64,000 bases of DNA, taken from positions 124,001 through 188,000 of the forward strand of contig CAYTGM010000003.1 in NCBI GenBank assembly GCA_964437365.1, read 5' to 3'. The notes beneath the pieces are model-generated. The model worked only from the letters and a program-made list of their open reading frames with translations, made no database searches and had not been told where the DNA came from. A program made the position numbers and the translations under genes. Position 1 is the first letter of the stretch. Every line of letters begins with the position of its first letter. This DNA is from CAYTGM01 sp964437365. Lineage in GTDB: Bacteria > Sumerlaeota > Sumerlaeia > SLMS01. Positions 1-7,556 of this stretch are shown one piece after another.

Positions 1-1348
1 CCATTGCCTGTTCGTAGTTGAGGCGAGGATCGCAAAGCGACTCATAGCGGGTTGACAAGTCATCTTCTGTTACGCCACTCATGCCACCAAGGCATTCGGT
101 GACGTTTCCGGCTGTGAGTTCAAAGTGTACTCCGCCGAGATGACTGTCGCAGTCCTTATGAACTTCAATAGAATCAACAAGTTCGCTTAGAATCGCATCC
201 ACATGGCGTGTCTTAATACCTGACTCTGTAGCATAAGTGTTACCGTGCATCGGATCACAGACCCAAACGGGTTTTCTTCCGTTCTTACTTGCAGATTTAA
301 TCAGCTCTGGAAGGACTTCACGTACTTTGCCCTGGCCCATTCTTGCAATCAGGACGATATGTCCGGGTTCTTTTTTCGGATCAAGTATCTTCAGGAGTCC
401 TTCAAGATCTTCAGGAGACGTCTTTGGTCCGAGCTTTACGCCAATCGGGTTTTGAATTCCTCGAAAGTATTCAACGTGGGCTCCGTCAAGCTGACGTGTT
501 CTTTCGCCAATCCATGGAAGGTGGCAGCCAAGGTTATAGAAGCCTTCGCGGCGAGGAACCTGACGTGTCAGTGCTGACTCATAATAGAGACTCAAGCCTT
601 CATGGCTCGAATAGAACTCTGCCTGAGTGAGTTTGTCTATATGACGAGATGTCAGTGCCTCCATCACTTTAATGGAATTGCCTAATCTCTCAACGCGACG
701 AAGGTAGGTGTCACGAAGTTCCTCGGGAAGTTCAGCTTTGCCAAGGAAATGCAGGTTCCAGTATTCGGGATGGTGAAGGTCAGTAAAGCCACCATCAATA
801 AGGGCCCGCACAAAATTGTAGGTCATCGCGGAGTAGTGATAAGCTTTTACAAGCCTTTGCGGATCTGGGAGCCGTGATTCAGGTGTAAATTCTGAGCCAT
901 TGATCAGATCGCCGTAATAAGAGGAAAGAGTTACCCCATCAATTGTCTCGGTCGACTTACTTCGTGGCTTGGCGTATTGTCCTGCGAAACGCCCGATGCG
1001 GACGATTGGTTTTCTTAGACCGTCGATGAGTACCAGACTCATTTGAAGAAGTATCTTCAATTTGTTGGTAATGACGGGTGCACTGCATTCGTCAAAGGTC
1101 TCTGCACAATCACCACCCTGAAGGATAAATCGCTTACCCTCAGCTGCCTCTGCAAGATGCGATTTCAGCCGCTCAATTTCCCAGCTCGTGACGAGAGGGG
1201 GGAGCGTGGACAATGAATCTGATGCCTTCTCAAGAGCATCCATGTCTGGATAATCAGGCATTTGAAGGATTGGCTTATCCTTCCAGCTATTGGTGGACCA
1301 GTTATTAAGTTGGCTGGCGGACTGGTTTTTCTCTCTCAGGGTACTCAA
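1..1348 (-). CDS. Class II 3-deoxy-7-phosphoheptulonate (DAHP) synthase, 3' end cut by window edge
   Basis: Condenses phosphoenolpyruvate with erythrose 4-phosphate, the first step of aromatic amino acid (shikimate) synthesis in the cytoplasm. 449 residues are visible; the class II family is about 450-470 long, so only the last few are missing. Family signatures read on the minus strand include LPPLVTSWEIERLK and QGGDCAETF near the N-terminus, RIGRFAGQYAKPRS, HPEYWNLHF, and GGVHFELTAGNVTECLGG close to the cut end. No ATG fits the frame. A TTG at 1346-1348 has GGAG nine bases upstream and gives the expected N-terminus, so I take it as the start. It is divergent from the TPR gene at 1632. The class is clear from the motifs; allosteric control cannot be read from the sequence. 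Confidence 0.93.
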   Translation of the reverse strand, partial: MSTLREKNQSASQLNNWSTNSWKDKPILQMPDYPDMDALEKASDSLSTLPPLVTSWEIERLKSHLAEAAEGKRFILQGGDCAETFDECSAPVITNKLKILLQMSLVLIDGLRKPIVRIGRFAGQYAKPRSKSTETIDGVTLSSYYGDLINGSEFTPESRLPDPQRLVKAYHYSAMTYNFVRALIDGGFTDLHHPEYWNLHFLGKAELPEELRDTYLRRVERLGNSIKVMEALTSRHIDKLTQAEFYSSHEGLSLYYESALTRQVPRREGFYNLGCHLPWIGERTRQLDGAHVEYFRGIQNPIGVKLGPKTSPEDLEGLLKILDPKKEPGHIVLIARMGQGKVREVLPELIKSASKNGRKPVWVCDPMHGNTYATESGIKTRHVDAILSELVDSIEVHKDCDSHLGGVHFELTAGNVTECLGGMSGVTEDDLSTRYESLCDPRLNYEQAM

Positions 1349-1631
1349 TTTTCTGACTCCGTTACATTGCCCTCACGGGAGAGGTGAAATTCATGGCGCT
1401 CTTCCCATGTAGGGGGCCGGAAGATTTAATGGACAGTCAGGTGCAAGGCGAGAGAAATTTCAACAGAACTTACTCCTCTGGAGTCTCGTGACCGCCAAAA
1501 GGAGGTCTTTCCGCCATGAAATTTCGGGCTAAATTAACCGGCAATCCATTTGCCCACGCTAAAGATCAGCTTCAGCCTAATTAACTGTTGGGGTTCGATA
1601 CAGATTAGATGAGGTGGTTACAAGACTCTAT
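1349..1631. other. Divergent intergenic region with long-range inverted repeat
   Basis: Gap between the divergent DAHP synthase and TPR genes; no gene is supported. It contains an imperfect inverted repeat: GAAATTCATGGCG at 1386-1398 and CGCCATGAAATTTC at 1512-1525, complementary except for one bulged base and separated by about 113 bases. A shorter partial match (GCCGG plus an A/T stretch) lies inside both arms. It could close a structured leader RNA or be a duplicated protein-binding site. The direction is unknown. Confidence 0.45.
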
Positions 1632-3032
1632 ATGAAATTCCTTTCTCTTGGACTTTTGAGCAATACCTTCAGAATCCTTTTTCTCTTTTTCATGCTCGGA
1701 CTCACGAGTTTGTCTGAAGCTGAAGACGAGAATGAATCCAGCTCCCCCGTCGATCAGGCCTTTGCGCTCCTGGAAAATCGATCCATTTCCGTGGATGAGA
1801 GGGTCGCGGAACTGAGAATACTTGCAAACGCTCATGGCGAGATTGCGGATATCTGGGCAGCGTATGGGGAAGCTCTGGAAAGGGCCGGCAATGATGAAAT
1901 GGCGTTGAAAGCCTTTGAACGTGCAACTCAGCTTGATCCAGACATTTACAGTCCGTGGCTCTGGATCGGAATCATTTCTAAAAGGGGCACGCCTCGTCCA
2001 GACCTGGAGAGAGCAGAAGTAGCATTTCGCAGGGCACTGAAAGCAGGAGCGCCGAAGGGGAGAGCTCTCAACGAGCTGGGTGTGACCCTCGCACTGCGCG
2101 GGAACTACAAAGAGGCGATCTCCGCCTGGGAAAGTGCACTGGAGACAAACCCAGACTGGGGCGTTCTCTACAGCAACCTTGTTAAGGCCGCAACAGAGCA
2201 GGGAGACCTGGAGAAAGTTGACACGTATATCGACAGAGCTTTGCAATCCGAACCTTTTCAGGAGTCGGCCATCCTTATTTATGGGAAATACCTGTTCGAC
2301 CAGGGAGATTACAGGGCGACTAGCTATCTGTACAGAAAAGCGATCAAATTCCAACCTGGCTTTGAAGAGTTTCACTTTTACCTGGCAAACTCTCTTGCAG
2401 AAAGAGGGCGAACAAAGGGGGCTCTCCTTCACTACAATAAAGCTGAAGAACTCGCTTTAGAAAAAGACCCTGCCAACAGCGAAATACTTCAGGCTGTTGA
2501 GTGGGAAAAGTTCAGACTGAGATATCCTGACGCTGAAAAAGAGTTCCAGAAAGCTCGCAAGAAGGTTTTCGAACCAGAGCGGACACTGGAGGCGATGGAA
2601 GCGAATATGGAAGATGCGATAGAGGTTCTCTCACCACTACTGCTAGAATACCCTGATTTCTGGAATGGCTATTTTGTGAGAGGGACAGCTTATAGACGCC
2701 TTGGGAACTTTGAAGCTGCCATGGAGGATTTCAAAAGAGTTTTGTCCCTATTCCCGGAAGAACCGAATACAACCATGCAGATGGCGTTCCTCTATGCGGA
2801 TCAGTACGAGCTGGAGCCCGCAGTTGAACTTGCCAAAAAAGCGATTGAGCTGGCTCCGCGAGACCCGACATTTGCAATGAATGCTGCCTTTATCCTGATT
2901 GAAGCGGGAGAATGTGACGAGGCATGGTCCTTATATGACAAGGTTCTGAGAATGGTGGGTGAAAGAAACGCCGCCCCGCTTCTAGACCTTTTGGAAATTA
3001 AGTGTAAGGGTAACAGCACTCAAAATGAATGA
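1632..3032 (+). CDS. Exported tetratricopeptide-repeat (TPR) protein
   Basis: A 466-residue protein of unknown specific role. Residues 1-30 form a signal peptide (MKFLSL, hydrophobic FRILFLFFMLGL, then SLSEA before an acidic mature start). The rest is about nine TPR units, for instance ELGVTLALRGNYKEAISAW and GTAYRRLGNFEAAMEDFKR, so it should be an alpha-solenoid scaffold outside the cytoplasm. The ATG at 1632 is preferred because it begins a clean signal peptide, but GAGGTGG lies about 14 bases upstream, which is long. A GTG at 1614 would add six residues. Its end overlaps the next gene by 8 bp, so the two are probably co-translated. No catalytic motif was seen. Confidence 0.85.
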   Translation: MKFLSLGLLSNTFRILFLFFMLGLTSLSEAEDENESSSPVDQAFALLENRSISVDERVAELRILANAHGEIADIWAAYGEALERAGNDEMALKAFERATQLDPDIYSPWLWIGIISKRGTPRPDLERAEVAFRRALKAGAPKGRALNELGVTLALRGNYKEAISAWESALETNPDWGVLYSNLVKAATEQGDLEKVDTYIDRALQSEPFQESAILIYGKYLFDQGDYRATSYLYRKAIKFQPGFEEFHFYLANSLAERGRTKGALLHYNKAEELALEKDPANSEILQAVEWEKFRLRYPDAEKEFQKARKKVFEPERTLEAMEANMEDAIEVLSPLLLEYPDFWNGYFVRGTAYRRLGNFEAAMEDFKRVLSLFPEEPNTTMQMAFLYADQYELEPAVELAKKAIELAPRDPTFAMNAAFILIEAGECDEAWSLYDKVLRMVGERNAAPLLDLLEIKCKGNSTQNE

Positions 3033-4593
3033 GCAACAACCTGATCAGCATGACTTGCCGGACACCCGAGGAGCAGGTGATTTTCCTCTCTCACCGGCTG
3101 CCGAAGAAGTGGAAACACTGATTAGAGCCCGCTACCCGCTAATTGCTGTACTTTCCTGGGAAGAAGAGCGGGTCATGTTAAATCTCAATCAGATCGCAGG
3201 GAACCTTGAGAAGAGCCTCTTCGAATGGTCGATCACAAGAGGGCTGATTAGATATAGACAGGCACTTTCCCCGAAGACTGAAGGAAAAAAAGGAACGAAA
3301 GATCCGACAGTCGTTCTTAAAGAAATTCTTGATATTTCAGAGCCAGCCATTGTCGTCTTGAAGGACTTCCACAATTTCTTCAAAGAATCCGCAGTCAAAC
3401 GTGGATTGAGAGACCTGGCTCAGTCTCTTCGCTTTACATATATTTCAGTGATCTTGCTCGCTCCTCCCTTTTCAGTTCCAGCAGAATTAGAAAAAGACCT
3501 GACAATCATCGATTTCCCTCTTCCATCACTGCAGGAGCTGGAAGATCTTCTCTCACGTATAGAGTCAGAAGTGAAAGACAGTGGTGATTTCTATATCAGC
3601 GAAGGTGTTGAGGAGAGGAAAAAAATCCTCGAGGCGGCACAGGGACTAACGCTGACAGAAGCTGAAAATGTCTTCGCAAAGACTCTGGTGAAAACGGGAA
3701 GGCTGGGCCCGGAAGAAGTACCTCACGTGTTCTCTGAAAAGAAACAGATCGTACGAAAGTCGGGACTTCTGGAATATGTTGATGTGAAAGAGAAGTTGGA
3801 GGATATTGGTGGACTGGAAAACTTGAAGGACTGGCTTCTTAAGCGCAGACTCGCCTTTACAGAGAAAGCGAGAGAGTACGGTATTCCCTCTCCTAAAGGC
3901 ATTCTTCTGATGGGAGTGCAGGGCTGCGGAAAGTCTTTGAGTGCGAAAGCAGTCGCCTCGCTTTACCGAATGCCACTACTCAGGTTAGATATGGGAGCCG
4001 TATTTCAAAGCTACGTTGGCGAATCTGAGTCGCATATACGGCAGGCCCTTTCACTCGCTGAAAACGTTTCTCCCTGTGTGCTCTGGATTGACGAAATAGA
4101 CAAAGGTCTGAGCGGGCTGAAGGGAGCTGGTTCTGGCGATTCAGGAACAACACAGCGTGTGTTTGGAACCCTGGTAACGTGGATGCAGGAGAAGTCGAGT
4201 CCTGTCTTTGTGGTCGCGACGGCGAATAACATCAGTATCCTTCCCCCAGAAATCATGCGTAAGGGAAGGTTTGATGAGATTTTCTTTGTAGACCTGCCTG
4301 AAAAAGAAACCCGTCGAAAGATCTTCGAGATTCACTTGAAGCATTACCAGCCAGAAAGCGTTGGACTTGATCTTGATCCTCTGATCGAGCTCTCAGAGGG
4401 TTTTTCGGGTGCGGAAATCGAAGCCGCTGTTGTTGCTTCACTCTTTCTTGCGTTGAGTGAAGACCGCGAGGTTGAGATGGGAGACATTGCAACATCCCTC
4501 AAAGAAACTTACCCTCTTTCCTCCACCATGAGAGAAGAAATACAAGGGATTCGAGACTGGGCGACCGGTCGTGCGAGACGCGCAGACTATTAA
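3025..4593 (+). CDS. AAA+ ATPase, Ycf46-like
   Basis: A 522-residue cytoplasmic ATPase. The N-terminal ~240 residues begin with LIRARYPLIAVLSWEEERV, characteristic of the Ycf46 family (chloroplast/cyanobacterial AAA proteins linked to carbon and photosynthesis regulation; role elsewhere unclear). The AAA module shows Walker A GVQGCGKS around residues 296-303, Walker B CVLWIDEIDK around 350, a sensor region VVATANN and the RKGRFDE arginine segment. A C-terminal AAA lid follows (ELSEGFSGAEIEAAV). Length matches the family. The start lies inside the end of the exported TPR gene (8-bp overlap), an odd pairing of a secreted and a cytosolic protein. It converges on the Mrp operon with only 7 bp between stops. 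Confidence 0.87.
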   Translation: MNEQQPDQHDLPDTRGAGDFPLSPAAEEVETLIRARYPLIAVLSWEEERVMLNLNQIAGNLEKSLFEWSITRGLIRYRQALSPKTEGKKGTKDPTVVLKEILDISEPAIVVLKDFHNFFKESAVKRGLRDLAQSLRFTYISVILLAPPFSVPAELEKDLTIIDFPLPSLQELEDLLSRIESEVKDSGDFYISEGVEERKKILEAAQGLTLTEAENVFAKTLVKTGRLGPEEVPHVFSEKKQIVRKSGLLEYVDVKEKLEDIGGLENLKDWLLKRRLAFTEKAREYGIPSPKGILLMGVQGCGKSLSAKAVASLYRMPLLRLDMGAVFQSYVGESESHIRQALSLAENVSPCVLWIDEIDKGLSGLKGAGSGDSGTTQRVFGTLVTWMQEKSSPVFVVATANNISILPPEIMRKGRFDEIFFVDLPEKETRRKIFEIHLKHYQPESVGLDLDPLIELSEGFSGAEIEAAVVASLFLALSEDREVEMGDIATSLKETYPLSSTMREEIQGIRDWATGRARRADY

Positions 4594-4600
4594 ATCCCTT

Positions 4601-4951
4601 TTACGTATTCGTTCTGAATTTGACCAGGTCTTTCTGACAGGCTAGATACTCTTCTTCATTCTCGAGTGACTGGGGCTTCTGGTCTCTTCGCATGGCAGCC
4701 TGAGCAACCATTGTGGCAGCAATGGGAGCTGTCAGAAACTGGAAGATGACTGCCAGGATGATCTTCCAGACAACCTGTTCGCCGGAGATAAGCAGGCCAA
4801 TCCCACCGAGAAAAAAACAGAGCCCAAAGGTAAGTGCTTTGGATGAAAACTGAATTCTCAGATAGACGTCATCAAATCGATACACACCAAAGGAACCAGC
4901 CAGGAGAAAGATGCCACCCAGCACCAGAAGTATATAAGCGAAAAAAGTCAT
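4601..4951 (-). CDS. mnhG: Mrp/Mnh cation:proton antiporter subunit G
   Basis: A 116-residue membrane subunit, last gene of the Mrp operon, with three hydrophobic helices and the conserved GVYRFDDVYLRIQFSSKALTFG stretch, here read in parts (VYRFDDVYLRIQ, then KALTFG). Mrp complexes exchange cytoplasmic Na+ or K+ for protons and need all subunits. I chose the ATG at 4949-4951, one base after the mnhF stop, with GGAAGAG eight bases upstream; an in-frame ATG at 4975 would lie inside mnhF and add a hydrophilic leader that does not fit. Confidence 0.88.
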   Translation of the reverse strand: MTFFAYILLVLGGIFLLAGSFGVYRFDDVYLRIQFSSKALTFGLCFFLGGIGLLISGEQVVWKIILAVIFQFLTAPIAATMVAQAAMRRDQKPQSLENEEEYLACQKDLVKFRTNT

Positions 4952-4952
4952 A

Positions 4953-5213
4953 TCATTGCTCTTCCGTGTAAACAAGGTTGAGTGCGACTGCTACCGTTGA
5001 TAGAAAACCTATCAGCGAAAGAACCAATAACGCATCAAAGAACCACTCAGACTGATAGATCCAGCCGAGATACGCGAACAGGCATATACTGATTATAGAT
5101 AGCGACTCGAATGTCACCAGACGATCGAGTGTCCCAGGCCCTTTGAGAAAACATGCAAGGAGCAAAATCATACAAACCGACAGGGGTAGAAGAAAAAAGA
5201 TCTCGGCTGTCAT
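4953..5213 (-). CDS. mnhF: Mrp/Mnh cation:proton antiporter subunit F
   Basis: An 86-residue membrane subunit with three predicted helices and the typical MnhF stretch KGPGTLDRLVTFESLSI after helix one. Its length is normal for the family. The start overlaps the mnhE stop by 4 bp, and mnhG follows one base after its stop, so it is translationally coupled within the operon. Assignment rests on the motif, size and exact position in the A(B)-C-D-E-F-G order. Confidence 0.9.
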   Translation of the reverse strand: MTAEIFFLLPLSVCMILLLACFLKGPGTLDRLVTFESLSIISICLFAYLGWIYQSEWFFDALLVLSLIGFLSTVAVALNLVYTEEQ

Positions 5214-5671
5214 TTGGTTTTCCTCCCTTTTCCTCGAAGGATCTCAATAGGTTTTCGAATCTGCGCAGCTCTGTCTTCTCCAGATCCATACATTTCATGC
5301 ACAACAAGATACTTCTTCCGGGAATCAATATGAACGACCAGCGTTCCTGGTGAAAGATTAATACGATGGTGAAGAATGAGGATCTCGACATCTGACATAT
5401 CCCCGACTGGTACTCGGACAAGTCGAACCTTGTGAAGGTCCGTCGGTGTAATAACGTCGTATAACATAATCAGATTTGATCGGACTAAATCGTCAATGAA
5501 GTCGAGAAGGAATCGACAAACATTGAGAGTGTTCAGCAGCGATATCTTTCTCTTCCAGAGCAACCAGCCCCCAACAATGATGGCGCAGGTCAGACTCATA
5601 CCTCCAACATGAAACATATCAAGAAAATATGCAGAGAGAGCTGAGAGCAGAATAAGAACAACGTATATCAA
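5210..5671 (-). CDS. mnhE: Mrp/Mnh cation:proton antiporter subunit E
   Basis: A 153-residue subunit. Hydrophobic helices fill residues 1-40, followed by a soluble domain with family features INLSPGTLVVHIDSRKKYLVVHEM (seen as NLSPGTLVV and YLVVHEMYG). The basic tail GKGRKTK is cytoplasmic by the positive-inside rule. It overlaps mnhD upstream by 4 bp and mnhF downstream by 4 bp. MnhE is not itself proton-conducting but is needed for a stable complex. Confidence 0.91.
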   Translation of the reverse strand: MIYVVLILLSALSAYFLDMFHVGGMSLTCAIIVGGWLLWKRKISLLNTLNVCRFLLDFIDDLVRSNLIMLYDVITPTDLHKVRLVRVPVGDMSDVEILILHHRINLSPGTLVVHIDSRKKYLVVHEMYGSGEDRAAQIRKPIEILRGKGRKTK

Positions 5672-7191
5672 TTGAGGTCTCCTTCTGCAGTGACGGCATA
5701 GGTCTGATAGGCACCCTTGAGAACAGCAGAACGGTAGCTATCGACATCGAGCAATTGTTCAGCGGCCTTTGATGAGATCTCAGTTATTTGAGGACTCAAC
5801 AAGACATAGAGAACCGCACAGGTAACAAGACCTGCTGCTACATATATTGTTGGACTCTTTCCGTTCTTGTTATGACTGGCGCTCTCTTCCGGCTCCCCCC
5901 AGAATATATAGAGGAATATTTTCACCATACTTGCCAAAGTAAATAATCCAGTCACCACTGCCGCTGCAGTAACCCAGATATGACCGGTCACAAGGCCTTC
6001 AAGAGTGAGAATCCACTTGCTGTAAAACCCGCTGCTTGGTGGAAGCCCCGCCAATGATATCGCTGCAGTTAGAAAGAGGATTGCGAGAAACGGAGATCTT
6101 CCAATCACTCCACTTACTTCTTTGAGGCGATCCGTCCCGTAAGTCAGCACCACAACCCCAGCAATTAGAAACAGAGCGGTCTTGACGATGATGTTGTGAG
6201 ATATTGAGAGAATACCTCCCGTCAATCCCAGAGGTGTAAGAAGAGCGACTCCGAAAATCATGTAACCAATCTGGCTCACAATGTGAATACTCAGGATATC
6301 TCGCATCGACCATTGTCCAAGGGCAGCGAAAACGCCAACGAGCATTGTCAGGGCAGCGATAGCAAGAAGAAGAGGCTGAAACCACTCGGCTCCTGATTCC
6401 ATGAAGACGAGAGGGTAGATCCGATAAATCGTATACACACCAACCTTGGTTAGAAGGCCGGTTAAAAAAGGGAGTATTCCCAGAGGTATGCCTGGATAAG
6501 AGGTTGGGAGCCAGGTGAAGAGAGGAAAGATTGCCGCTTTCAAGCCAAAAGCAATCAAGAGTAAAGACCCATAGAGTGGTCCTCTCGAGACGTCTTCTGA
6601 AGCAAGGCGAACTGACAACTCGGCCAGGTTTAGCGTGCCATAGTGACCATAGATCAAGCCACAGGACAAAAGAAAGAGTGTGCCAGCAACACCATTGACA
6701 ATGACAAACTTGTACGCTTCCTGCACCGAACTCACACGAGAAGGGTCGACCAGAAGTGTATAGCTGCAGATCAGAATCAGTTCGAAACTAACAAACAGGT
6801 TGAAGAGATCCCCGGTCAGAAATGCCCAGTTCACCCCTCCACAGATAAACAGTAGAAGCGGATAGAAATAGCGCCTCGTGGCCTCTGGTATCGTTGCTCC
6901 CAGCCGATGAAACCACCAGGTAACCAGGGTGATTAAAGAGCTCAAGAAGATCATCAGCGCAGCAAAGATATCCAGATATAAGACGATACCGAGACCGTTT
7001 TGCCAATCTCCGAGATCCACTGTCATTCTTTGGAAAACGAGTATTTGCTTCATTAGAAGAAGTGAAACAACGAAAAGCACATGGAGCACGATTCCACTTA
7101 TCAATCTCTGTATTTCGTAATTCCGGTAGAGAAGCAGAAGAATCGCAGCTGAGAAAATTGGAATCAGGATCGGAGCGAGAATAACATTCAT
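5668..7191 (-). CDS. mnhD: Mrp/Mnh cation:proton antiporter subunit D
   Basis: A 507-residue membrane protein of the NuoM/NuoN-like proton-translocating family with about 14 helices. The conserved glutamate helix is visible as LFVSFELILICSYTLLV, and the lysine-bearing helix as FGLKAAIFPLFTWLP. A second signature is LLTKVGVYTIYRIYP. With MnhA it forms the ion-conducting path of the antiporter. The length is usual. The start overlaps mnhC by 4 bp and the end overlaps mnhE by 4 bp. Confidence 0.94.
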   Translation of the reverse strand: MNVILAPILIPIFSAAILLLLYRNYEIQRLISGIVLHVLFVVSLLLMKQILVFQRMTVDLGDWQNGLGIVLYLDIFAALMIFLSSLITLVTWWFHRLGATIPEATRRYFYPLLLFICGGVNWAFLTGDLFNLFVSFELILICSYTLLVDPSRVSSVQEAYKFVIVNGVAGTLFLLSCGLIYGHYGTLNLAELSVRLASEDVSRGPLYGSLLLIAFGLKAAIFPLFTWLPTSYPGIPLGILPFLTGLLTKVGVYTIYRIYPLVFMESGAEWFQPLLLAIAALTMLVGVFAALGQWSMRDILSIHIVSQIGYMIFGVALLTPLGLTGGILSISHNIIVKTALFLIAGVVVLTYGTDRLKEVSGVIGRSPFLAILFLTAAISLAGLPPSSGFYSKWILTLEGLVTGHIWVTAAAVVTGLFTLASMVKIFLYIFWGEPEESASHNKNGKSPTIYVAAGLVTCAVLYVLLSPQITEISSKAAEQLLDVDSYRSAVLKGAYQTYAVTAEGDLN

Positions 7192-7556
7192 GATTCATCA
7201 ACTCCCTGGTCAGCCTTTTCGTTTTTGGCAATGAGAACAATTAAGAAGCTGATCAACGCGAAACTTATCACAATTGCAGTAAGAATAAGCGCCTGTGGTA
7301 TGGGATCAACATACTGTTCGGGATTGACGGTCGAGATATAAGCATAACCATCATCTGTCGCAACTTTTTCATATTCTCCGTCAAGGATTGGCGGATTCTT
7401 GTCCGACAACCATCCTGAAGCAGACAGGATTGCGAGGTTAACCGCGTTGGAAAGCATGGCAAATCCCAGCAGGACCTCAAACCGACTCTTCTTAAGAAGC
7501 ATATAGACAGAAGCGCTGAACAGAATTCCGACCAGCAGAGAAGAAAGGAAATTCAT
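7188..7556 (-). CDS. mnhC: Mrp/Mnh cation:proton antiporter subunit C
   Basis: A 122-residue NuoK-like subunit with three helices: residues 3-20, 28-48 (VLLGFAMLSNAVNLAILS) and 85-112 (PQALILTAIVISFALISFLI). The PIPQALILTAIVI motif is diagnostic of MnhC/NuoK. The loop between helices two and three (about 40 residues, DGEYEKVATDDGY) is longer than in NuoK. The start overlaps the mnhA-mnhB stop by 4 bp. Confidence 0.93.
   Translation of the reverse strand: MNFLSSLLVGILFSASVYMLLKKSRFEVLLGFAMLSNAVNLAILSASGWLSDKNPPILDGEYEKVATDDGYAYISTVNPEQYVDPIPQALILTAIVISFALISFLIVLIAKNEKADQGVDES

Noticed and set aside
1605..2432. 275-codon open frame on the minus strand
   Set aside because: It is antisense to the TPR gene, whose repeats are clear; the product is Cys/Phe-rich and incoherent.
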